Part shown: in pieces, positions 27,098-35,939 of the stretch
Numbering within the stretch: position 1 is the stretch's first letter
Layout of the letters: each line of letters starts with the position of its first letter
NCBI GenBank assembly: GCA_963704295.1
Contig: OY969884.1
Location: 2,108,001 to 2,172,000, forward strand
Source: JACCVL01 sp963704295
Lineage (GTDB): Bacteria; Actinomycetota; Actinomycetes; Propionibacteriales; Nocardioidaceae
Reading direction: 5' to 3'
DNA: 64,000 nucleotides
The notes under the pieces: model-generated
Told to the model about the DNA's origin: nothing
The model's database searches: none
What the model saw: only the letters and a program-made list of their open reading frames with translations
Made by a program: the position numbers and the translations under genes

Positions 27098-28174
27098 GTG
27101 GCTCTCACCATCGGCATCGTCGGACTCCCCAACGCGGGCAAGTCGACGCTCTTCAACGCGCTGACCAAGAACGACGTGCTGGCCGCGAACTACCCGTTCG
27201 CCACGATCGAGCCGAACGTCGGTGTGGTCGGGGTCCCCGACCCTCGGCTGGCCGAGCTGGCCCGGTTGTTCGACTCGGCCCGCACCGTGCCGGCGTCCGT
27301 GCAGTTCGTGGACATCGCGGGCATCGTCCGAGGGGCGAGCACGGGGGAGGGGCTGGGCAACAAGTTCCTCGCCCAAATCCGCGAGTCGGACGCGATCTGC
27401 CAGGTGACCCGGGTGTTCCGCGACGACGACGTCAGCCACGTCGAGGGCAAGGTGTCGCCGCACGACGACATCGAGACGATCCGGACCGAGCTGGTGCTCG
27501 CCGACCTGCAGACGGCCGAGTCCGCGCTGCCCCGGCTGGAGAAGGACGCGAGGAAGGACAAGACACTCGGGCCGGTGCTGGACGCGGCGCGCGCGGCGCA
27601 CGAGGTGCTGGCGCGCGGTGCCACGATCTACGGCTCGGGGCTGGACTCGGCCGGTCTGCGGGAGCTCTCGCTGCTCAGCGCCAAGCCGTTCCTCTACGTG
27701 TTCAACTGCGACGCCGACGAGCTGGCTGACGAGGGGCTGGTCGCGGAGATGCGGGCGCTGGTCGCCCCGGCCGAGGCGATCTTCCTGGACGCGAAGTTCG
27801 AGGCCGAACTGGTGGAGCTCGGCGACGACGAGGAGGCCCGGGCGATGCTCGCGGAGTCGGGTGTCGACGAGCCGGGACTCGACGTGCTGGCTCGAGTCGG
27901 CTTCGACACCCTCGGCCTGCAGACCTACCTGACCGCCGGGCCAAAGGAGGCGCGGGCGTGGACGATCCGGCGAGGGATGACCGCACCCGAGGCGGCCGGG
28001 GTGATTCACACCGACTTCCAGCGCGGCTTCATAAAGGCGGAGATCGTCTCCTACGGCGACCTGATGGCCGCCGGCTCGCTGGCAGCGGCGAAGTCGGCCG
28101 GCAAGGTGCGCATGGAGGGGAAGGACTACGTGATGGTCGACGGGGATGTCGTGGAGTTCCGCTTCAACGTGTAG
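27098..28174 (+). CDS. ychF: redox-regulated ATPase YchF (Obg family)
   Basis: A 358-residue Obg-like P-loop protein that binds ATP rather than GTP and associates with ribosomes. The G1 motif is GLPNAGKSTLFNAL, G3 is VDIAGIVRGASTGEGLGNKFL, and the NKxD-equivalent region is FLYVFNCDADEL. The C-terminal TGS domain ends with KDYVMVDGDVVEFRFNV. It is full length and starts at a GTG at 27098. The 3' end overlaps the convergent kinase-like gene by eleven bases. Confidence 0.96.
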   Translation: MALTIGIVGLPNAGKSTLFNALTKNDVLAANYPFATIEPNVGVVGVPDPRLAELARLFDSARTVPASVQFVDIAGIVRGASTGEGLGNKFLAQIRESDAICQVTRVFRDDDVSHVEGKVSPHDDIETIRTELVLADLQTAESALPRLEKDARKDKTLGPVLDAARAAHEVLARGATIYGSGLDSAGLRELSLLSAKPFLYVFNCDADELADEGLVAEMRALVAPAEAIFLDAKFEAELVELGDDEEARAMLAESGVDEPGLDVLARVGFDTLGLQTYLTAGPKEARAWTIRRGMTAPEAAGVIHTDFQRGFIKAEIVSYGDLMAAGSLAAAKSAGKVRMEGKDYVMVDGDVVEFRFNV

Positions 28175-28640
28175 TCATCGTTCGATCGGACGTTCTCGCC
28201 TGCGTGAGCAGGACCTCGACAGCGTCAGCGAGCTCTGCGGGGTGACGTCGTGCGTCCAATTCAACGCTCGCCCCCCGTCGAAGCAGTGGCTCGACTTGGC
28301 GAACGTAGAGCCGGACCTCCTCCTGGTGAGCCGCAGACTTGCCGTACGGGTTGGAAGTACGGCGGCTCAGTCGCTCGAGAAGGAGATCGAGCGGTGCACT
28401 GAGCAGAACCACGTGCTCGAAGCGGTCGTAGAACTCGATTTGGTTCTCGACGGTCCCGGAGACGCAGACCTCGTTGTGCTCGGCGAGGAGTGCTGACATC
28501 CGAAATGAGTCCCACCGTCCGTCCGGCAGTGACCACCCGCTGTCGTCGGTGTCCACTGTTGTGTGGCCCCGAGTCGCGAGGATGTCGAGCAGCGTGCTCT
28601 TCCCGGCTCCGGACATGCCAGTCACCAGGACTCGCGCCAC
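28164..28640 (-). CDS. small P-loop kinase-like ATPase
   Basis: A 158-residue single-domain protein of the shikimate/adenylate-kinase fold. Walker A is VTGMSGAGKSTLLDIL at the N-terminus. An acidic second strand (TTVDTDDSGWSL) and a lid-like Arg-rich segment (ERLSRRTSNPYG) suggest nucleotide-dependent phosphotransfer. Its substrate is unknown. Similar small AAA-type kinases are widespread as single genes in actinobacteria. It is the first gene of the accessory patch. Confidence 0.8.
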   Translation of the reverse strand: MARVLVTGMSGAGKSTLLDILATRGHTTVDTDDSGWSLPDGRWDSFRMSALLAEHNEVCVSGTVENQIEFYDRFEHVVLLSAPLDLLLERLSRRTSNPYGKSAAHQEEVRLYVRQVEPLLRRGASVELDARRHPAELADAVEVLLTQARTSDRTMTTR

Positions 28641-28768
28641 TCCCGAAGTCTAGCTGCGTGGCGACAGCTCGAGACAGTGCGCGGCGGCGCCTCGGCGTGA
28701 TCGACATGCGGATGCTGGCGTGTGGTCGCGAATACGGCCAAATTCCGATCCTAGAGCCGGCAACCTGT

Positions 28769-29800
28769 TCAACGGGCCGCGAGCTGGAGGTGGCGGTCGA
28801 TGATCGACGCCAGCGGCCATACGTCGGTCGAGTTGTTGGCGATGAGGCAGTACCGCAGTCCCAAGACCGGGTTGACTCCGGTGCGAAAGGAAACCCCGGC
28901 GTCCTGCCCTTCGAGCTGCACCGTCGTCCGGTCGGGCCCGATCCAGAACCCGAGGCCATAGGACTCCTCGGCCGAAGCCGGATCGGCGAAGGCGTGACCA
29001 GGGGCCGTCATGCGGTCGACGAGAGGGCGGCCAACGATCCGCCCCGTGAGCAGGGCGTCCCAGAATCGCATCATGTCTCCCGCGGTCGTGTAGGCCCCGC
29101 CGTCACCGGTGCCGATCACCGGCAGATGCAGGACGTTGGTGCGTCCGTCGCCGAGGTAGCCGAGGGCGGTCCCAGCCGGTAGGCGATCACTGCGGAGGAA
29201 GTCGGTGGCGGTCATGGCCGCAGGCTCGAACACCCGCCGCCGGACCTCGTCGTGGTACGGCCGACCGGCGGCCCGCTCGATGGCCAGCGCCAGCATGATG
29301 TAGCCACTGTTGTTGTAGACGAAGCGGGTGCCGGGCGGGTCGGTCTGGTGATGACGGTTCAGGATCGGCAAGTAGTCCTGCGGCTCTTCCAAGATGTGAA
29401 CGGGCACATCGAGCACGTAATCGTCGCTGCTGTCGATGTTGTCCTCGTCGAGGTAGTCGCCAACGCCGGACGTGTGGCCCAGTAGGTGTTCGATGGTCAC
29501 AGCGGGATCGACGTGCGGGAGGTCCTCGCCGACCAGGTCCGTCAGGCAGGTGTCGAAACCGAGCGACCCTTCCTCGATCAGTGACACGGCGGCCAGGGCG
29601 GTGAACGTCTTGGTTCCGCTGGCTGTGCCGAAGCGGGTCGCCATGGTGATCGGTCGGCCCTCGGCTCGGTCCGCCATGCCGTTTGCAAGCTCGAGCACCG
29701 TCCGGCCATCGTCGTGAACCACGATCACACCCGAGAACTGTTGCTGCTGGACGGCGTCGGACAGCGCGGTAGCCAGTCGGTCGGTCGGATCAGTCGGCAC
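28769..29800 (-). CDS. serine hydrolase, beta-lactamase/D-Ala-D-Ala carboxypeptidase family
   Basis: About 343 residues from a GTG at 29800 preceded by GAGG; the frame is open to an ATG at 29926. The fold is that of class C beta-lactamases and related esterases: the SxxK motif is in FGTASGTKTFTALAA, the YxN-like motif is in FVYNNSGYIMLAL, and HTSGVGDYL lies between them. No export signal is seen, so a cytoplasmic esterase or peptidase role is as likely as cell-wall work. The substrate is unknown. It is divergent from the duplicated VOC gene. Confidence 0.85.
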   Translation of the reverse strand: MPTDPTDRLATALSDAVQQQQFSGVIVVHDDGRTVLELANGMADRAEGRPITMATRFGTASGTKTFTALAAVSLIEEGSLGFDTCLTDLVGEDLPHVDPAVTIEHLLGHTSGVGDYLDEDNIDSSDDYVLDVPVHILEEPQDYLPILNRHHQTDPPGTRFVYNNSGYIMLALAIERAAGRPYHDEVRRRVFEPAAMTATDFLRSDRLPAGTALGYLGDGRTNVLHLPVIGTGDGGAYTTAGDMMRFWDALLTGRIVGRPLVDRMTAPGHAFADPASAEESYGLGFWIGPDRTTVQLEGQDAGVSFRTGVNPVLGLRYCLIANNSTDVWPLASIIDRHLQLAAR

Positions 29801-30007
29801 GAGACCAGCCTCACACAGGACTGGGTTGTCAATCCCCGAATTCGGCGGTCGCCGCAGAAGGTTGGGCACGCGGAGCCCGACCAGAACGAGACCGTTGCGC
29901 GAGACGCCCTCAGCGGGATCGGTCATCGCGTCCCATCAATGCCCCCGGCCGGGACCCGATCACCTTCCGGAAAGAGATCGTCGGGTATGGGCTTTACAGT
30001 GCCGGGC

Positions 30008-31183
30008 ATGGCAGAGATCGGAACGGATTGGCGGGTGGTCGACGGCGTGGCGACGGCATGGTTCGACGCGCCTTCGCTGATCGAGGGGGCTGCGCTGGCC
30101 GGGCGCATCGTGCACCTGTCGGCCGAGATCGCGGTCGACGTGCGCGCGACAGGCATCCGGGTGCGCCTCGACTCAGACCAGCACGCCGAGGCGGTGTCGG
30201 CGGCCGCGCGGGATCTCGGGCTGGCCGCCAACCCAGCCGTGCTGCAGCACCTGAGCGTCGTGTTCGAATCCGCGAACCCGCCTGCGGTGAGGCGGTTCTG
30301 GCAGCGCGTGCTCGACTACGCGCCGGGGGAGGACGGCGGTTTGGCGGATCCGTTGCGGCGCGACCCCGCCATACGGATCCGGCAGTCGACCGAGCCACGG
30401 ACGTTGCGAAACCGCATCCACCTCGACGTGGTGCGGCCGGCCGCGGCGGTCGAGCAGACGGGTCTTGGTGAGGCATCGGGACCGTACGGGGTCTGCCACA
30501 CCGACCCGGACGGCAACGAGGTCGACCTGGTGCCGGGCGGGGCGCTCGACGAGCAGAGCGGGACAGCCGACTGGCAGGCGGTGTTCAGCGCGATGGCGTG
30601 CTACCGCATCACCTCGCCGGCGCAGCAGCGTGACCTGGCCGCCGCCGCGGCGGCGTTGGCCGACGACACGGGCTTCCCGCTGCTGGTCGACCTGCGCCCC
30701 GGGCTCGTGATCATCGACAGCGGTAAGGACCAGTCGGACGACGACGCCCACGGCCTCGAGCTCGACTTCACCGACCTCGCCGGAAACCTCCAGACCGCTG
30801 CCCGCGACCTCGGGGCCACCGCGGATCCGGGGCTGCCGCGCTTCGTTCAGCTCTTCCTCGACGCCGCCGACGTCGCCGCGGTCCGCGCCTTCTGGGTCGC
30901 CGCACTCGGATACACCCACGACCGGCGAGCCGGGGTCAGCGACATCCACGATCCACGGCGGCTGAACCCGGTGCTGGTGTTCCAAGAGCTCGACGCTTCG
31001 GAGACCGAGCGGCGCCGGCAGCGCAACCGCATCCACTTCGAGCTCGCTGTGCCGCCGGATCTCGCGCAGACGCGCGTCGCCACGACCGTCGCAGCCGGTG
31101 GCCGGCTCCTGGAGGAGTCGGAGGATCGCTGGCGGGTCGCCGACCCCGAAGGCAACGAAATGATGATCGTCAGTGGTGCATGA
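30008..31183 (+). CDS. tandem pterin-dehydratase-like/VOC (glyoxalase-fold) protein
   Basis: 391 residues that look like an internal duplication. Each half has a segment resembling pterin-4a-carbinolamine dehydratase (first half ATAWFDAPSLIEGAALAGRI; second half ITSPAQQRDLAAAAAALADD), followed by a VOC metalloenzyme-like segment (first PAVRRFWQRVLDY with NRIHLDVV and DPDGNEVDLV; second AAVRAFWVAALGY with NRIHFELAV and DPEGNEMMIV). The HHP motif of active pterin dehydratases is not visible in either half. The role is unknown. The ATG at 30008 was chosen as the start of recognisable similarity. Confidence 0.8.
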   Translation: MAEIGTDWRVVDGVATAWFDAPSLIEGAALAGRIVHLSAEIAVDVRATGIRVRLDSDQHAEAVSAAARDLGLAANPAVLQHLSVVFESANPPAVRRFWQRVLDYAPGEDGGLADPLRRDPAIRIRQSTEPRTLRNRIHLDVVRPAAAVEQTGLGEASGPYGVCHTDPDGNEVDLVPGGALDEQSGTADWQAVFSAMACYRITSPAQQRDLAAAAAALADDTGFPLLVDLRPGLVIIDSGKDQSDDDAHGLELDFTDLAGNLQTAARDLGATADPGLPRFVQLFLDAADVAAVRAFWVAALGYTHDRRAGVSDIHDPRRLNPVLVFQELDASETERRRQRNRIHFELAVPPDLAQTRVATTVAAGGRLLEESEDRWRVADPEGNEMMIVSGA

Positions 31184-31246
31184 GCTCGGGTAATCCGATT
31201 GATCGAGTCCGGCCTGCGGCCGGATGTTGTGCTTACGATCGGCGGC

Positions 31247-31831
31247 ATGGTGACAAGTGGCTACTCGATTCAGCCGTTGACCGCTCACACCTGGAACGCG
31301 TTCGCCGGCCTGGTGGAGCGACACAACGGCATCTTCGGCGGGTGCTGGTGCATCTACTTCCATCCCGACTGCGCCGAGCGGGGGCAGGGTTATGAGGGCA
31401 ACCGCGCGCTGAAGAAGCAGCTGGTCAAGGCCGGACAGGCTCATGCGGCGTTGGTGATGGTGGGCGATGAGGCGATCGCATGGGCGGAGTACGGCACTCC
31501 GGATGAGCTGCCGACGATCCATCACCGCAAGCAGTACCTCGCCGAGGCCGACGTCATCCCCGACTACCGCATCACCTGCATCTTCGTCGACAAGCGTCAT
31601 CGCAGACAGGGCTACGCCAAGGTGGCTCTGGACGGTGCACTCGATCTGATCGCGGCGCAGGGTGGCGGTGTGGTCGAGGGATACCCGCACGAGATCGGTG
31701 AGAAGAGGATGAGCAACTCCTTCGTCTACAACGGCACACGCACGATGTACGAGCAAGCCGGCTTTGTCTTCGTCCGCTCCAAGGGGATGAAAAACACCGT
31801 CATGCGCCGCACGATCCAGCCGGTGGCCTGA
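31247..31831 (+). CDS. GNAT family N-acetyltransferase
   Basis: 194 residues with a GNAT core: the acetyl-CoA-binding motif A is ITCIFVDKRHRRQGYAKVAL, followed by a C-terminal MYEQAGFVFV. The N-terminal part carries GGCWCIYFHP and is typical of a small uncharacterised GNAT subgroup. The acceptor is unknown. The ATG at 31247 was preferred over a TTG at 31199. The 3' end runs into the end of the opposing GNAT locus (32-base overlap). Confidence 0.85.
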   Translation: MVTSGYSIQPLTAHTWNAFAGLVERHNGIFGGCWCIYFHPDCAERGQGYEGNRALKKQLVKAGQAHAALVMVGDEAIAWAEYGTPDELPTIHHRKQYLAEADVIPDYRITCIFVDKRHRRQGYAKVALDGALDLIAAQGGGVVEGYPHEIGEKRMSNSFVYNGTRTMYEQAGFVFVRSKGMKNTVMRRTIQPVA

Positions 31832-32421
31832 ACCTGCCCAGCGCAGGGAGGCCGCCGGCACACCTGCGGGCCCACGTCGACCATTCCCAGGGCCACCTGT
31901 GGTGGACGGTCACACGGAGCGTGCCGGGGCCCAACCGCTCGCGGGATCTGTCCAGCGGGTGTAGGTCGGCTCCGAAGATCAGCGCCGGCCCACCGTTCTT
32001 GTTGACCTCACGCTCGAGAGTCAGGCCGATCTTCGTGGCCACGCCCTGAGATGCGACGTTGTCGGGTCGAATGATCGCGATCAGACGCTCGAAACCGCGG
32101 CCACGGGCGGCTTCGCGGACTGCTGCGGCCGCCTCGGCGGCGTACCCCTGGCGACGCACAGCGCTACGCACGTGCCAGCCGACCTCGACCAGCCACTCCT
32201 CCTCCACCTCTTGCATCGTCAGACCGCAGTCCCCAACGAATTCACCAGTCAGGGTCTCGATCACCCCACAGCCCGAACCCGTGCTCGTCGTAGTTCCGGC
32301 GGTTCCAGGCGATCCAGTTCTCCGGGCCACGGGAACCGCCGAGTTCCAGGATGGCAATGTCGGGCAGGTCTGCCTCAATCATCTCGCGGAAGCGGAGCCG
32401 AGTGGTCGAAGCTGGCAACAC
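31800..32421 (-). CDS. RimJ-type GNAT N-acetyltransferase, frameshifted by one extra base
   Basis: The N-terminal part is read from a GTG at 32421 (VLPASTTRLRFREMIEADLP, then WIAWNRRNYDEHGFGLWG). The frame is then lost in a CCCC run at 32264-32267 (plus strand). It continues one base over as VIETLTGEFVGDCGLTMQ, the acetyl-CoA motif VRRQGYAAEAAAAVREAA and the late VASQGVATKIGLTLER. Deleting one base of the run restores a RimJ/RimL-type acetyltransferase. The final about 50 residues look like read-through into the opposite gene. The frameshift may be a sequencing error. Confidence 0.65.
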
Positions 32422-32968
32422 GTGGGCACGCTACCGCGCCATCACGTCGCCGCTGGCGAGCCGGACCAGGCCGTACTCGCGGAGCGGCTGAGTGACAAAC
32501 CAAACCCCGCCACGACGGACCTTCCGGCGCGCACTACGGCGCAGGTGTCAAGCAGAACCTGGGCAGACCCGGTTCACCCGCCAGGCGTACCGACAGGGCG
32601 CGCGGGCTCCGCTGCCACCGGGCGAGTCAGTCCTTTCGCTGGATCTCCCCGATCATCCGCTGGATCTGTGCCTGGTCGGGTTCGCTCGCGACGTACGCGT
32701 CCCACCCATGGAGGACCACACCGATGCCCCGACGCCACGGCGGTCTCCCCGCGGCGGACAGTGACCTTCGGCCTGTGGTCACGCGACCTTCGTCCGCACC
32801 CGAACCGCTTCGACGTCTCGGCCGTAGGCCGCGTTAACAGTGGACGATCCGGCGCGCTTCGATCCCCTTCGTCGTTGCTGTCGTTGCTGTCGTTGACGAG
32901 AGCGCCCGGGCGACACCCCGCCCGGATCGGCCTAGAGTCGAGCTCCCGGACCCGTGACGAGGTGTGAC
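32422..32968. other. gene-poor interval with one weak small frame
   Basis: No confident gene in about 550 bases. A 51-codon minus-strand frame at 32627-32782 starts GTG and ends IQRMIGEIQRKD; it has protein-like composition (GIGVVLHGWDAYVASEPDQ) but I do not recognise it. Opposing longer frames on the plus strand are Arg/Pro-rich and unconvincing. The sequence could be remnants of former genes. Confidence 0.4.
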
Positions 32969-33769
32969 ATGAACGCTGGCCACAGGATCGCCGCCTTCCA
33001 GCGCCTGCACTCCTCGGGATGCTTCGTGATGCCGAACCCGTGGGATGTGGGGAGTGCGCGGGCCCTGGAACGACTGGGCTTCAACGCGCTGGCGACGACC
33101 AGCGCCGGTCTGGCCTGGACGTTGGGTCGTGCCGACAGCCACGTCACCCTCGATCAGTCGCTTCAGCACCTGCGGAACATCGTCGAGGCCGTGAACGTGC
33201 CGGTGAACGCTGATTTCGAGGGCGGCTACGCGGTCGATCCTGGTGGTGTCGCAGCGAACGTCACGTTGGCCGCAGAGACCGGGATCGCCGGTCTCTCGAT
33301 CGAGGACTCAACAGGTGACGAAACCGAGCCGCTGTTCGAGTTCGGGCTTGCTGTGGAGCGGGTGAGCGCGGCACGTCGGGCTATCGACGAGAGCGGCACG
33401 GGCATGGTGCTCACGGGCCGTTCTGAGGGCTTCGTGTGCGGAAGGCCGGACATCGACGAGACGATCCGGAGGCTGACCGCGTACGCCGAAGCGGGTGCCG
33501 ACTGCCTCTACGCTCCCCGGATCGAGAGCCTCGAGCACGTCGCTGCGATCGTCGCTGCGGTTGCCCCGAAACCGGTGAACCTGCTTATCAATGCTCCGTT
33601 CACGACCGTTGCGGAAGCGGCAGACCTCGGGGTTCGTCGGATCAGCGTGGGTGGCACGCTGGCGCGCACCGCTTGGGGTGGGTTCCTGGAGGCCGCCAGA
33701 GAGATCGCTGAGGCTGGGACGTTCGCCCGGTTCGAGCAACTGCCCAACGTCGATGCGCTCTTCAGTTGA
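32969..33769 (+). CDS. isocitrate lyase/PEP mutase family protein
   Basis: 266 residues of a TIM-barrel carbon-carbon or phosphonate lyase relative. It carries GCFVMPNPWDVGSARALE, the helix-capping TTSAGLAWTLG, the metal-binding VNADFEGGYAVDP and GLSIEDSTGDE. The canonical isocitrate lyase KKCGH motif is replaced by LTGRSEGFVCG, as in the oxaloacetate decarboxylase/PEP-mutase-like subgroup. The substrate is not predictable. The ATG at 32969 has GAGG about eight bases upstream. Confidence 0.87.
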   Translation: MNAGHRIAAFQRLHSSGCFVMPNPWDVGSARALERLGFNALATTSAGLAWTLGRADSHVTLDQSLQHLRNIVEAVNVPVNADFEGGYAVDPGGVAANVTLAAETGIAGLSIEDSTGDETEPLFEFGLAVERVSAARRAIDESGTGMVLTGRSEGFVCGRPDIDETIRRLTAYAEAGADCLYAPRIESLEHVAAIVAAVAPKPVNLLINAPFTTVAEAADLGVRRISVGGTLARTAWGGFLEAAREIAEAGTFARFEQLPNVDALFS

Positions 33770-33774
33770 GACAA

Positions 33775-33861
33775 GGAGCTCGTCGACCTTGGCCCTGATC
33801 AGCCCAGCAGGCTCGACCTGGTCCCACGGCGGCTTGCCCGCGACGCGAGTGTCGATGTGCA
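33775..33861 (-). pseudogene. relic fragment of a VOC (glyoxalase-fold) gene
   Basis: The minus strand reads IDTRVAGKPPWDQVEPAG then LIRAKVDEL. This lines up with MHIDIRVAGEPPWDMAEREQ then LIRAKVTDL of the intact VOC protein at 37079-37462. No start or remaining domain is found, so this is a decayed paralog fragment between the PEP-mutase-like and DinB genes. Confidence 0.6.
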
Positions 33862-33980
33862 GGGGTCAAACCCTTGCCGGCTAGCAATGCGGTAGGTGTC
33901 TGCTTCGACGCGTGGATCGCTGCGGCGATGCAGGTCTGTCCCGGCACGCTGCGTGGCGGCTCGTCGGTAGGAGAGCTACG

Positions 33981-34484
33981 TCAGCTTCCGCTGCACCGTC
34001 CAGCCGCGCTCGGCGCGGCCCCGGCGTTCAGCTGTTCCACCAGGATGTCACCGTGACCCGCGTGCCTGGCCAGCTCGGCGATCACGTGGATGTAGACGTA
34101 CCGCAGACTCACCGGGCCGTGGTGCCAGGAGAACTGCTCGTCGAGGTCGTGGGCCGCGGCCACCTGCCGCGAGTGCTCACACGCGGCGCCGAAGTCCGCA
34201 CGCACCGATTCGATGGTGTTCTGAGGCTCCAGCAGGAAGCTCTCGTCGATCGTGTCGGGCAGGCCGAGGTCAGCCCGCGGGACGCCCGCGACGCGCGAGT
34301 GGAACCACACCTGCTCCACGTAGGTGGCGTGCTTGACCAGTCCCAACGGGGTCGTCAGCGACGGGACCAGCCGTGCGCGGGCTTCGATGTCGTCGACGTT
34401 GACCAGGAGCCGCGCCACCTCCTCCCGCTGATTGTCGAGCATCCACTCGAGCATCGATCGCTCACTGGCCGCGAAGTCCCGCAC
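33981..34484 (-). CDS. DinB family protein (DUF664-type)
   Basis: 167 residues of a four-helix DinB/YfiT fold, the superfamily that includes mycothiol- and bacillithiol-dependent transferases. The metal-binding triad is probably His in GLVKHATYVEQ, plus the C-terminal IHVIAELARHAGHGDIL, both typical of the DUF664 branch. A thiol-dependent detoxification role is inferred from the family. It is divergent from a lipoprotein gene across about 200 bases with no evident site. Confidence 0.87.
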   Translation of the reverse strand: MRDFAASERSMLEWMLDNQREEVARLLVNVDDIEARARLVPSLTTPLGLVKHATYVEQVWFHSRVAGVPRADLGLPDTIDESFLLEPQNTIESVRADFGAACEHSRQVAAAHDLDEQFSWHHGPVSLRYVYIHVIAELARHAGHGDILVEQLNAGAAPSAAGRCSGS

Positions 34485-34683
34485 GCAGACCAGGTTAGGT
34501 CGGCTACGGGGGCAGCGAGGACGTGGCGCTTGCCGATACGGGCTTGCGGTCCGCTGGGATGCCCCTCAAGCGCCTCCGCACGACCTCTGCCCGGTCAGCT
34601 GTCTGCACGATCTTTCGCCATTCGCGTGCTGCCCGGGACCGCTCAGAGCTACCGTTCCGCCCACCGAACTCCTGGGGGCTTGC

Positions 34684-35394
34684 ATGCAGCGGTTGAAGGT
34701 CATCATCTGCGCGATCGTGGCGACGGTCGGGATCGCCGGCTGCGGGTCGGAAACCGACAGCGGTGACGCGTCCGCCCCTCCGGCCAGCGAGGAGTCAGCC
34801 TCGTCCCCGACCGAGGAGGCTGCGTCCCCCAGCCCGTCGGAGCCGGCTGAGTTCGACCCCGCCACGGCGGCCCTGACCGACAAGTCGTTCTGCGACGACA
34901 TCGAGGTCGCGGCCGCCGAGGGCTTCCTCGGACTCGGGAACGGCCAGCTCGACCTCGTGACCAGCCGCACGGTGGGCGAGAAGTTTCAGGACGCCGTGGG
35001 CGAGACGACGAAGTCCGAGAGCAACAGCTGTTACTACGCCGACGCCAAGGAGACGGCCTTCTTATTCGTCGGCGTGACGCCGAACTCCTCGGTGAGCGAC
35101 GTGCAGGGGCTACTCGACCTCAAGGCCGAGTTCGACGGGGGGCCGGGCGAGTCGGACGATTGCAAGGTCGAGAAGGACCCGTCCTTCGGTGACCCGGGCG
35201 GGGTCGCCATCTGCGAAGGCGTGAACTTCGACTCTGTCGAGGGCCGCGCAGCGGTCGACGTCATCGGGCTGGTCGGCGGGTCCAAGTTCTATTGTCAGGG
35301 AGGGATCGCACAGGGCGCCCAACCGCAGGATCTGGACGGGCCCACGCGCGACTTCTGCTCGAAGGTCCTGGAGGAGTTGGCGGACGACAGCTGA
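34684..35394 (+). CDS. predicted lipoprotein of unknown function
   Basis: 236 residues. The signal peptide MQRLKVIICAIVATVGIAGC ends at the lipobox Cys20. A Ser/Glu/Pro-rich linker of about 40 residues follows, then a globular domain with four to six cysteines (KSFCDDIEVA, NSCYYADA, DDCKVEKD, AICEGVNF, FYCQGGI) that could form disulfides. The pattern resembles DUF3558-type actinobacterial lipoproteins, but I cannot assign it firmly. GGGG precedes the ATG by about six bases. Confidence 0.75.
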   Translation: MQRLKVIICAIVATVGIAGCGSETDSGDASAPPASEESASSPTEEAASPSPSEPAEFDPATAALTDKSFCDDIEVAAAEGFLGLGNGQLDLVTSRTVGEKFQDAVGETTKSESNSCYYADAKETAFLFVGVTPNSSVSDVQGLLDLKAEFDGGPGESDDCKVEKDPSFGDPGGVAICEGVNFDSVEGRAAVDVIGLVGGSKFYCQGGIAQGAQPQDLDGPTRDFCSKVLEELADDS

Positions 35395-35469
35395 CGCTCG
35401 GCTCGGACGCCGAGCTGGCAGGACCAGCCGCACGGTCAGGTGCGCAGCGCCGGCGAAACGGCGTCGGTA

Positions 35470-35853
35470 TCAGGTGTCGCGGTGGTCGGTACCGTCAAGA
35501 GCGCCGACGAGGTCGTCCGGAGCCCGCATCCGCCACGCGTCCGTGACCAGCTCGGCCAGCCGCGTCACCCCCACGGCGTCCAGCCGGACCAGCACCAGCG
35601 GCGAGCCGCCGTACTCGGGTGCGGTGAAGAACAGCTCGGGCTCGCCGAGCAGCAGCGCCTGCTTCTCGGCCTCGTCACCGACGTAGAGCACCGCGACGTC
35701 GGTCCGGATGCGCCGTCGCTGGCCGGTCCGCCGCTCCGGGTACGACCAGATGAACCCGCGGTTCGCGACCCGGAAGTCGAAGCCCTCGCTGTCGATCTCA
35801 CGCACGTGCGGCAAGGCCAGCGCGAGGCGACGCACGTCGTCGGCGTCAGCCAC
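35470..35853 (-). CDS. MmcQ/YjbR family protein
   Basis: 127 residues from a GTG at 35853 (VADADDVRRLALALPHVRE). It carries SEGFDFRVANRGFIWSYPER, DVAVLYVGDEAEKQALL and LFFTAPEYGGSPLVLVRL, the MmcQ/YjbR double-wing fold that resembles a DNA-binding CyaY-like domain. The function is not established. The frame is open far upstream, but that region belongs to the antisense of the neighbouring membrane gene. Confidence 0.85.
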   Translation of the reverse strand: MADADDVRRLALALPHVREIDSEGFDFRVANRGFIWSYPERRTGQRRRIRTDVAVLYVGDEAEKQALLLGEPELFFTAPEYGGSPLVLVRLDAVGVTRLAELVTDAWRMRAPDDLVGALDGTDHRDT

Positions 35854-35939
35854 CGAGGGCCCACCGTGCTCGCCTGGCTCGCATCGGCCCAAGGCTAGGA
35901 CAGCCGGCACCACGTGTGGGCGGCCATACCTCGTGCGGG

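Noticed and set aside
32492..32764. 90-codon plus-strand frame in the gene-poor gap
   Set aside because: The composition is dominated by Arg, Pro and Gln without a domain. The opposite strand has a more protein-like but still weak frame.
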